Source: Streptomyces sp. Ru72 (GTDB taxonomy: Bacteria > Actinomycetota > Actinomycetes > Streptomycetales > Streptomycetaceae). From it: a stretch of 35,889 bases of DNA. Positions within the stretch are counted from its first letter, which is position 1; every line of letters starts with the position of its first letter. This document shows, piece after piece, positions 15,896 through 22,397 of this stretch. Below the pieces are notes generated by a model. The model was not told where the DNA came from. It did not search any database and saw only the letters and a program-made list of their open reading frames with translations. The stretch is taken from positions 1 to 35,889 of the forward strand of contig NZ_PQSR01000079.1 of the NCBI RefSeq assembly GCF_002920635.1. Reading direction: 5' to 3'. Position numbers and translations under genes: made by a program.

Positions 15896-16270
15896 AGGGC
15901 ACGGCGGGGCTCGCGTGCCACGGGCCCCGCCACTGTGATGACGCAGTCTCGTCGGTGATGGCGCACCCATGGTGGTATCGGCCTGCTGCGGCTCTCCCAC
16001 CGCAATCGCGGCACTCCACAGCCGGGAGAGGCCCTGCCCAAGACGGTGTGGTAGCTGATCGAGCCGGTCGACGGCACCCTCAAGGCCGGGTCGGCCTGGA
16101 ACAGCATGGCGGTCGCACCATCGAAGGCGTCGGCGTCCGTGCAGTTCAGCGGATCCTGATGATGAACTGTGCGATCCGGCACAGCCGCATCACCGACACG
16201 CCCGCCCTCCGCTCGCCTACGACCACCGGGCCACATCGCAACCACTCGCCTGGTTGTTCTCCCGTCGGGT
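15896..16270. other. Gap before the GntR promoter
   Basis: No gene recognised. A leftward frame contains an ordinary-looking peptide (DADAFDGATAMLFQADPALR) that may be a gene remnant, but I cannot assign it. Confidence 0.35.
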
Positions 16271-16317
16271 TTGACATCGTCGCCGGACATCAATCATGCT
16301 TCCATTAATTCATTAAT
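16271..16317 (+). promoter_or_regulatory. Promoter and A/T-rich operator of the GntR-ABC operon
   Basis: TTGACA at 16271-16276 is a perfect -35 hexamer. A weak -10-like CATGCT follows about 18 bases later. ATTAAT occurs twice, at 16304-16309 and 16312-16317, separated by TC. Such an A/T run is striking in this G+C-rich DNA and sits about 30 bases before the GntR start, where an autorepressor of the YtrA type would bind. Confidence 0.45.
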
Positions 16318-16345
16318 ACAAGCCTGGTGGGCCGAGGAAGGCGAT

Positions 16346-16777
16346 GTGATCGAGTACCGGATCGACCGTGGCAGCGGCGTACCGGCCTACGTGCAGATCG
16401 TCGAGCAGACCGAACGGGCGCTGCGGATGGGCACCTTGCAGGTCGGGGACAAGCTGCCCACGGCCAGGGAGGTGGTGGAGGCGACCGCCATCAACCCCAA
16501 CACCGTGCTGCGGGCCTACCGCGACATGGAGCAAGCCGGTCTGGTCGAACTGCGCCGTGGCCTTGGAACCTTCGTGACGCGGTCGCTCGCCCGGCCCGGC
16601 GCGGAGAACGACTCCCCGCTGCGCCGGGAGGTCACCGACTGGGTGACTCGCGCGCGGGCCACGGGACTGGAGCGTGCCGACGTACTCGCCCTGGTCACAG
16701 CCGCCCTGGACGCCTACGACAACGAGCACGACAGCACGAGACCGGGCGACCGGGAACGAAAGAAGGAGGACGCATGA
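16346..16777 (+). CDS. GntR-family regulator, YtrA subfamily
   Basis: A 143-residue repressor. Residues about 10-75 form the GntR winged helix (PAYVQIVEQTERALRMGTLQ, then GDKLPTAREVV and NPNTVLRAYRDMEQAGLVE). The C-terminal part is only a short helical dimerisation region, which defines the YtrA subfamily. GTG at 16346 follows GAGGAAGG and is the first codon of a typical YtrA start (IEYRIDRGSGVPAY). It overlaps the ABC ATPase gene by ATGA and is thus co-translated with the transporter it probably controls. YtrA-type repressors are usually linked to ABC exporters induced by cell-envelope stress. Confidence 0.87.
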   Translation: MIEYRIDRGSGVPAYVQIVEQTERALRMGTLQVGDKLPTAREVVEATAINPNTVLRAYRDMEQAGLVELRRGLGTFVTRSLARPGAENDSPLRREVTDWVTRARATGLERADVLALVTAALDAYDNEHDSTRPGDRERKKEDA

Positions 16778-17685
16778 GCGGGCCTGACGCATCGGCCGCG
16801 CTGTGCGCCACGGGACTGGGATTCCGGTACCGGAGGCGGGGCGGCTGGGCCCTGTGGGATTGCGGGTTCACGGTGCCCGGCGGTCGTATCACCGCGCTCG
16901 TCGGACGTAACGGCGCCGGCAAGAGCACACTGCTGCACCTGGCCGGCGGCCTGCTGCGGCCTGCCTCCGGGCGGCTGCGTGTGCTGGGCGCCGTGCCCGG
17001 CACGCCGGAGGCCCGTGCCCGCGTGGCCCTGCTTGCCCAGGACAAGCCGCTCTACCCGCGTTTCACCGTGGCCGACACCCTGCTGATGGGCGAGAAGCTG
17101 AACTCCTCGTGGGACCGGAGGGCCGCCGAGCGGATCGTCCGCGAGGGCGACATCCCGCTCCAGGCCCGCGTCGGCGAGTTGTCCCCGGGGCGGCGCACTC
17201 GCCTAGCACTCGCCCTGGCACTGGGCAAGCGACCCGAACTGCTGCTTCTGGACGAGCCGTTGGCCGACCTGGACCCCGTGGCACGAGGTGAGATCATGGC
17301 GCAGCTGATGGCCGAGGCCGTGGAGCGCGGCATAAGCATCGTGCTGTCCTCGCACGTCCTGCCCGAACTCGAGGAGACCTGCGACTGGGTGCTGGTACTG
17401 CGGGACGGCCGCGTCGAACTCAATGAGGACGTCGAGGTACTGCGAGCAAGCCATGCCGTGCTGACCGGACCCGCCGGCCAGGCCGGCACCCTGGCCGCAG
17501 AGCACACCGTCGTGCGGAGCCGCACCGGCGGCAGGCAGCTGACCGCTCTGATACGGCAACGCGGACCGCTGCGCGGTGACTGGCATGTCGAACGGCCCGG
17601 ACTGGAGGACATCCTGCTCGGCTACCTCCGTGCCGGTGAGCCGGGTCACCGAGCCCCCGCCGAGCGGACGGAGGCGGCGGCGTGA
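16774..17685 (+). CDS. ABC transporter ATP-binding protein
   Basis: A 303-residue nucleotide-binding subunit. Walker A is GRNGAGKST (residues 44-52), the Q-loop is Q89, the signature is a variant LSPGR (136-140) instead of LSGGQ, and Walker B is LLLLDEP (156-162) with the D-loop ADLDP. The switch His is in SSHVL. Residues after about 225 form a C-terminal extension. It pairs with the membrane protein that follows to form an exporter-type transporter of unknown substrate. The ATG lies inside the regulator's stop (ATGA). Confidence 0.88.
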   Translation: MSGPDASAALCATGLGFRYRRRGGWALWDCGFTVPGGRITALVGRNGAGKSTLLHLAGGLLRPASGRLRVLGAVPGTPEARARVALLAQDKPLYPRFTVADTLLMGEKLNSSWDRRAAERIVREGDIPLQARVGELSPGRRTRLALALALGKRPELLLLDEPLADLDPVARGEIMAQLMAEAVERGISIVLSSHVLPELEETCDWVLVLRDGRVELNEDVEVLRASHAVLTGPAGQAGTLAAEHTVVRSRTGGRQLTALIRQRGPLRGDWHVERPGLEDILLGYLRAGEPGHRAPAERTEAAA

Positions 17686-18638
17686 AGGGCTCCCTCTGGC
17701 TCGCATGGCGCCAGCAGCGCGTGCCGGCCGGCATCGGCGCGGCCGCCCTGGTCCTCGCTGCCACGATCGCCGCGTACTACCGCTCGGGCATGCTGGACGC
17801 CTTGCACAGCGGGCTGTTCGACCACTGCGCCACCGGACCGCTGTACTGCACACGGTCCGACACAGGTCTGCCCCTGTTGCTGGACGTCGAGCCGCTGAAG
17901 TACCTCGGGGCGCTGAACATCGCCCTGCCCGTCGTCATCGGCGTCTTCTGGGGCGCGCCGCTCCTGGGCCGCGACCGGGAACTGGGCACACACCGCGTGA
18001 TCCTCGCCCAGGGCGTGAGCCGCGGCCAGTGGTTCGCCTCCCGGTTCGCGCTGGCCGCGGTGACCACGATCGCCCTCTCCGGTCTGCTCGCGGGAGTGTT
18101 CGCCTGGTGGTGGCGACCGGCCGCCGACCGGAGCTACGGCCTGTTCTGGTACGACAACACGGCCCTGAGCGGCTCGGGCCCCCGCGTCGTCGCCGCCGCC
18201 CTGTTCGGCCTGGCGGCCGGCACCCTGCTCGGCCTGCTGGCCCGCCGGGTGCTGGCGGCGATGGTCCTGACCCTGCTGGTCACAGGGGTGATGACGCTCC
18301 TGCTGGAGTGGACTCACCGGGCACGGCTGCTGGTCCAGCCGCACACCTACGTCAGCGCAGGCAGCACCCCGAAACCGCCGATGGGCGAGAAGTGGTCGAC
18401 CGGCACTTACGGCCTGATCACCGCCACCGGCCGCCACGACGACGTGCTGAACTGCCCCTTCCCGTCAGGCGCCCAGCTCAAGGAGTGCATGGCGTCGCAC
18501 GGGTACGTCGCCCGCTTCTACGAGGCCAACCCAGCCGGTGACTACTGGACCTTCCAGTGGACCGACACCGCCGTCCTCGGCGCTCTCGCCGCTGTGCTCA
18601 CCGTCGCAACCGTGCTGCTCCTGCGCCGCCGCGTCTGA
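17682..18638 (+). CDS. ABC transporter permease
   Basis: A 318-residue membrane protein with about six hydrophobic segments: one at the N-terminus, a central block between about 80 and 215, and one before the RRRV C-terminus. A large extracytoplasmic loop lies between about 215 and 290. It contains two Cys (NCPFPSGAQLKECM) that could form a disulphide. The start is GTG at 17682, overlapping the ATPase stop (GTGA). The order regulator-ATPase-permease with overlaps marks one operon. The substrate is unknown. Confidence 0.82.
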   Translation: MKGSLWLAWRQQRVPAGIGAAALVLAATIAAYYRSGMLDALHSGLFDHCATGPLYCTRSDTGLPLLLDVEPLKYLGALNIALPVVIGVFWGAPLLGRDRELGTHRVILAQGVSRGQWFASRFALAAVTTIALSGLLAGVFAWWWRPAADRSYGLFWYDNTALSGSGPRVVAAALFGLAAGTLLGLLARRVLAAMVLTLLVTGVMTLLLEWTHRARLLVQPHTYVSAGSTPKPPMGEKWSTGTYGLITATGRHDDVLNCPFPSGAQLKECMASHGYVARFYEANPAGDYWTFQWTDTAVLGALAAVLTVATVLLLRRRV

Positions 18639-18692
18639 CCACGGCCACCGCTCCGGGGACGCATCGCCTTCACCCTCCTTCCTTTCCTTCAT

Positions 18693-18713
18693 CCCCGCAC
18701 CGGGGTTCTCTTT
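18693..18713 (+). terminator. Terminator-like hairpin with T-rich tail
   Basis: CCCCG and CGGGG pair around CAC and are followed by TTCTCTTT. It lies between the ABC permease stop (18638) and the ribosome site of the methyltransferase (GGAGG, 18719-18723). It could end the ABC operon transcript or act as a leader structure of the next gene. The stem is only 5 pairs. Confidence 0.4.
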
Positions 18714-18733
18714 CGCACGGAGGTCGCTTCGCC

Positions 18734-19537
18734 ATGCCCGCCGACGCCAAGTCGCCGAAGAAACTGCGCACCAACCGCACCGCCCTCACCCACAAGACCG
18801 GTTACGCCCTGCGCCACCCCGGCCGCGTCATCCCGTACCTGCGCCGGGCCGGCCGGGACGCGTGGCTGCGCCTGAAGCACCCGGACCACGTCGGCTACTA
18901 CCGCGCCGTGATGGCCTCGGACACCCGCCGCAACCCGGAAGCCGCGGTCGGCAGCCAGACCCACGACCGCTGGCTGGCGCTCGGGCAGATGCAGTTCGAC
19001 TACCTCATCGAACACGGGCTGCGCCCCGACCACCGCATGCTCGACATCGGCTGCGGCAACCTGCGGGGCGGCTGGCGCTTCATCAGCCACCTCGACACCG
19101 GCAACTACTACGGCATCGACATCTCACCCGACATCCTGATGGCCGCCAAGAAGACCCTCGTCGAGCGCCGTCTCCAGGACAAGCTGCCGCATCTGACCAT
19201 CACCGGCGACCTCACCCTGGACTTCCTGCCCGACGGCCACTTCGACGTCGTCCACGCGCACAGCGTCTTCTCCCACTCGCCGCTGGAGGTCATCGACCAG
19301 TGCCTGGCGCACGTCGGCCGCGTGCTGACCGACACCGGGTTCTTCGACTTCACCTTCGACCGCACCGAGGGCACCGAACACCAGGTACTGCGCGAGGACT
19401 TCTACTACCGCACCGAGACTCTCCTGGACCTGGCGCGGCGGCACAGTCTGCACGCGCGGTTCATGGAGGACTGGGAGAAGCGCCCGCACGGCCAGTCGAA
19501 GATACGTGTCAGCCGCTCGCCCCTGCCCACCGTGTGA
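18734..19537 (+). CDS. Class I SAM-dependent methyltransferase
   Basis: A 267-residue cytoplasmic protein. The SAM-binding motif is LDIGCGNLRGG (103-113), followed by the acidic residue after strand 2 (YYGIDIS, near 126-131). The N-terminal 70 residues are basic (HPGRVIPYLRRAGRDAWLRL). The remainder (FDVVHAHSVFSHSPLEVIDQ, LTDTGFFDFTFDRTEG) matches methyltransferases often found among glycan or lipid modification genes. The acceptor is unknown. GGAGG at 18719-18723 precedes the ATG. The acyltransferase follows after 18 bases, so the two are likely co-transcribed. Confidence 0.82.
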   Translation: MPADAKSPKKLRTNRTALTHKTGYALRHPGRVIPYLRRAGRDAWLRLKHPDHVGYYRAVMASDTRRNPEAAVGSQTHDRWLALGQMQFDYLIEHGLRPDHRMLDIGCGNLRGGWRFISHLDTGNYYGIDISPDILMAAKKTLVERRLQDKLPHLTITGDLTLDFLPDGHFDVVHAHSVFSHSPLEVIDQCLAHVGRVLTDTGFFDFTFDRTEGTEHQVLREDFYYRTETLLDLARRHSLHARFMEDWEKRPHGQSKIRVSRSPLPTV

Positions 19538-19555
19538 ACCGGCCCTGACTGCGAC

Positions 19556-20707
19556 ATGTCGTCCGACAGACCCTCTCCCGGACCGCGGAGCGGGCCGACG
19601 CGCCTGGCCGCGATGGACGGGCTCCGCCTCGTGGCAGCGGTCATGGTGGCCGCGTACCACTTCCTCGGCACACCCACCCCACACTTCTGGGGAAGGACAG
19701 AACTACGGGATTTCGCGCCGTTGGCGCACGAGATCAGCCGCTACGGCTGGCTCGGCGTGGAGTTCTTCTTCGCCATCAGCGGCTTCGTCATCTGCATGAG
19801 CTGCTGGGGGCGGACTCCCGTACAGTTCACCGTCTCCCGCATCGCACGGCTCTTCCCGGCCTACTGGTGCGCCGTACTCCTCGTCGTCGCACTCGTCCTT
19901 GTCTCACGGATCGGCCACTGGCCCGCCGCCACCCGCATCGACCCTCGTACCGTCCTGGGAAACCTGACGATGGCTCCTGGACCCCTCGGGCTGGAACTGG
20001 TTGACGGAGTCAGCTGGACACTCTGGGTGGAGGCCCGTTTCTACCTGCTGATGGCCGTGCTGCTCGTCTCCGGGCTGTCGTATCGGCGGATGGTGACCTT
20101 CTGCGGAGCCTGGCTCCTGGCCGGTGTCATCGCCCTCGAACTCCACTCGCCGCCGCTCGACGAATTCGTCCTGCCCCGATACACCGGCCTCTTCGTCGCG
20201 GGAATCGTCCTCCACCTCATGCACAGGTTCGGACAGAGCCTCCTGCTGTGGCTGCTGCTGGGCTTCGCCTGGTCCTACGAACTCACCGTGCTCGAGCTCC
20301 GGGTGGCCGACCACGCCACCGTACCCCCCGGCGAGAGCCGGCCCTCCTGGACCGTGTGCGCAACCGTTCTCACGCTCTGTCTCGGGCTGCTGGCGCTGGC
20401 CGGTGTCGGAGGACCGCTGACGAGGCTGCGATGGCATTGGCTGGTCACCGCAGGAGGACTCACCTACCCCTTCTACCTCCTCCACCAAAGCATCGGAATC
20501 CCCTTCACCAAAGGCTTGAACCGGGCCGTTCCGAGACTGGGACCGCTGCCTGCGATGGCGGTGTCCGCCGTCTGCGTGCTGGGGCTGTCCCTGCTCATCC
20601 ACACAACCGTGGAACGTCGGCTCGGACGCCTGCTGAGGCATCGCCTGACGCTCGACATACGGCTCCAGGACCCCGCCGCCAGGCCGCGACCCGTCCGCAC
20701 ACCGTAA
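19556..20707 (+). CDS. Acyltransferase-3 family membrane protein
   Basis: A 383-residue protein with about 10 membrane segments, of the family that O-acylates sugars, glycans and antibiotics (OafA/WecH-like). The conserved R-x10-H motif is present as R24 and H35 (GLRLVAAVMVAAYH), followed by FFFAISGFVI and SRIARLFPAYW. The C-terminal tail after about residue 350 is basic and cytoplasmic. The ATG at 19556 gives a short polar N-terminus; the ribosome site is weak, and an ATG at 19613 directly before DGLRL is an alternative. It lies between the methyltransferase and the deacetylase, suggesting joint modification of a cell-surface or secreted glycan. Confidence 0.85.
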   Translation: MSSDRPSPGPRSGPTRLAAMDGLRLVAAVMVAAYHFLGTPTPHFWGRTELRDFAPLAHEISRYGWLGVEFFFAISGFVICMSCWGRTPVQFTVSRIARLFPAYWCAVLLVVALVLVSRIGHWPAATRIDPRTVLGNLTMAPGPLGLELVDGVSWTLWVEARFYLLMAVLLVSGLSYRRMVTFCGAWLLAGVIALELHSPPLDEFVLPRYTGLFVAGIVLHLMHRFGQSLLLWLLLGFAWSYELTVLELRVADHATVPPGESRPSWTVCATVLTLCLGLLALAGVGGPLTRLRWHWLVTAGGLTYPFYLLHQSIGIPFTKGLNRAVPRLGPLPAMAVSAVCVLGLSLLIHTTVERRLGRLLRHRLTLDIRLQDPAARPRPVRTP

Positions 20708-20739
20708 CCCGCGAACTGCATCCGAAAAATGGATCTCCC

Positions 20740-21519
20740 ATGCCCTTCACTACGCGTACCAGACGCTCTCGCCTGCTCGTCGCCGTCGCGACAGCAATGG
20801 CCGCCGTGCCCGCCATCGCGCTGACTCTGGCCCTGACGGTCACGACCTACGATCACACCTCACCGCGCGCCGCCCGAGCCAAGGCATCAGGATCGGTGGC
20901 CGCGCACGTCGACTGCCGCAAGGCGAAGTGCGTGGCCCTCAGCTTCGACGGCGGCCCCAGCCCGACCACCCCCAGGCTGCTGGACATCCTCAAGCGGGAC
21001 GGTCTGCACGCCACGTTCTTCGTTCAGGGCAAGGGCCACGTCGCGAGATACCCCGACATCCTGCGGCGTATCTCCGCCGAGGGACACGAGATCGGCAACC
21101 ACACCTGGAACCATAGGAGGCTGACAGACCTCGACGAGGACAACGCCCGTCGGGAACTGACCCGTACGCAGGACGCCATCGAGAAGATCACCGGAACCAG
21201 GCCTGTCCTGATGCGTCCGCCGGAGGGCCGCACCAACCGCAAAGTGGCCAGGCTCTGCCAGGACCTGGGGTTGGCGCAGGTGCTGTGGAGCGTCACGGCC
21301 AAGGACTACGAGACGACCGACTCGGCTCTGATCACCAAGAGGGTGCTCGACCAGACGCACCGCGACGGCATCATCCTGTTGCACGACCTGCACAAGGGGA
21401 CCGTGCCCGCCGTACCGGGGATCATCGAGGCGCTCCAACAGCGCGGCTACACCATCGTCACGGTGTTGCAGCTGCTCGCCCCTGCCAAGCCCCGGCCGGG
21501 CATGGTCTACCGGCCATGA
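20740..21519 (+). CDS. Secreted or membrane-anchored polysaccharide deacetylase (NodB domain), altered metal site
   Basis: A 259-residue protein with an N-terminal signal or anchor (residues 11-35) and a CE4/NodB domain (about 58-250). The motifs run in order: SFDGGP (68-73) in place of the usual TFDDGP, HTWNH (121-125) with both metal His, RPPEG, a WSVTAKDYE segment and LLHD near the end. In this family the first Asp is the catalytic base and the second binds the metal; here D70 is kept but the second Asp is G71 (codon GGC, one base from GAC). The enzyme may be weak or inactive, or bind its metal differently. Substrates of relatives are chitin oligomers, peptidoglycan or xylan. It starts 32 bases after the acyltransferase. 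Confidence 0.85.
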   Translation: MPFTTRTRRSRLLVAVATAMAAVPAIALTLALTVTTYDHTSPRAARAKASGSVAAHVDCRKAKCVALSFDGGPSPTTPRLLDILKRDGLHATFFVQGKGHVARYPDILRRISAEGHEIGNHTWNHRRLTDLDEDNARRELTRTQDAIEKITGTRPVLMRPPEGRTNRKVARLCQDLGLAQVLWSVTAKDYETTDSALITKRVLDQTHRDGIILLHDLHKGTVPAVPGIIEALQQRGYTIVTVLQLLAPAKPRPGMVYRP

Positions 21520-21520
21520 G

Positions 21521-21541
21521 GGAGCGCCGCGAGCGCGCTCC
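21521..21541 (+). terminator. Terminator hairpin after the deacetylase gene
   Basis: GGAGCGC and GCGCTCC pair perfectly around a 7-base loop, starting directly after the stop at 21519. There is no T-run, as is common in Streptomyces. It could also serve the leftward sigma-like gene ending at 21589. Confidence 0.6.
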
Positions 21542-21588
21542 TGGGAGGTCGTTCACTCCGGATGGTTCATCCCGGAATGAGTGTTCGA

Positions 21589-22041
21589 TCACCAGATGTC
21601 GGGTCGTGCGAGGAGATTGACGCCGCTGGCCGGTGGGGCCAGTGCCACGGCGCCGTCGGCTCGGAGCGCGCCGTCCCCAACCCGGTGGTAGACGGCGGCG
21701 GCGGGTCGGCCGTTGGCTGTGGTCGTGCCGAGGATCTCCGTGGTCTCGGCCGTCGAGAACGCCAGCACCTCGCGCAGGACGAGGATCGCACGTTGGCGGG
21801 CGGGCAGGTGCTGCAGGCCGGCGATGAGCCCCAGCCGCAGCGACTCGCGTGCGACCACCACGGCAGCCGGATCGTCGGCGGGCGGGGAGATCCATGCGTC
21901 CGGCAGCGGTTCCAGCCACGAGACCTCGCCCGGTGCAACGGGACTCGGCGGGCGATCGGGTCCGTCGTACGGGCCTGCCAGGCCTGAGGGCAGCACGCGG
22001 ATCGGGCGCGGCTTCAATGACGTCAGGCATGGCGACGTCAT
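21589..22041 (-). pseudogene. ECF sigma factor remnant (TIGR02960/SigX5-like), internally deleted
   Basis: The 150-residue product begins MTSPCLTSLKPRPIRVLPSG and continues into sigma region 4 (RESLRLGLIAGLQHLPARQR, then AILVLREVLAFSTAETTEILG). That passes directly into the end of a SnoaL-like C-terminal domain (GRPAAAVYHRVGDGALRADG). Complete members have region 2 in front and roughly 150 residues between region 4 and this tail, so at least the front and the middle are missing. The start codon still has a good ribosome site (AGGAG, 6 bases ahead). The last part of region 4 needed for -35 contact is also lost, so the product cannot work as a sigma factor. Confidence 0.6.
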
Positions 22042-22350
22042 GCCGTACTCCTGGAGTGACGTGGTGCCCTTGGAGTTCACAGAGTCTGGGCCGGACTCAC
22101 GCGACCGGCTTCGGCTCCTGCTGCGCGACCGCGAGGGGCACCGACTGCTGCGCCTGACGGCCGATGAGGCGCATCCGGTCGCCCCGCTGCCCTTCGAAGA
22201 CCAGCTGGCCCCGCCCCCGGGCGGCTCTCGAACGCGGCGAGACTCCCGCTCTCGCCTGCGCGGCACACGCAAGCGCACCAAGGTTCAGCGCAGAGTGCGT
22301 GTTTTGGCAGCACGAGGGGCCGGATGCCGACTGGCCCCTCGGGCCGCCCT
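22042..22350. other. Gap between sigma remnant and decarboxylase
   Basis: No gene assigned. A rightward frame from 22030 reads MPYSWSDVVPLEFTESGPDS, then LRLLLRDREGHRLLRLTADE, which looks protein-like. It breaks into low-complexity sequence after about 60 residues and overlaps the sigma start on the other strand, so it may be another remnant. Confidence 0.3.
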
Positions 22351-22378
22351 CAGTGGTGCCGCTCGAGCGGACCGACTG
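22351..22378 (-). terminator. Hairpin downstream of the decarboxylase
   Basis: The palindrome CCGCTCGAGCGG is flanked by GGT/ACC and CAGT/ACTG, giving an imperfect stem about 20 bases beyond the decarboxylase stop. There is no T-run. Confidence 0.4.
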
Positions 22379-22397
22379 AGCCCCGGATTGGGCGCCC

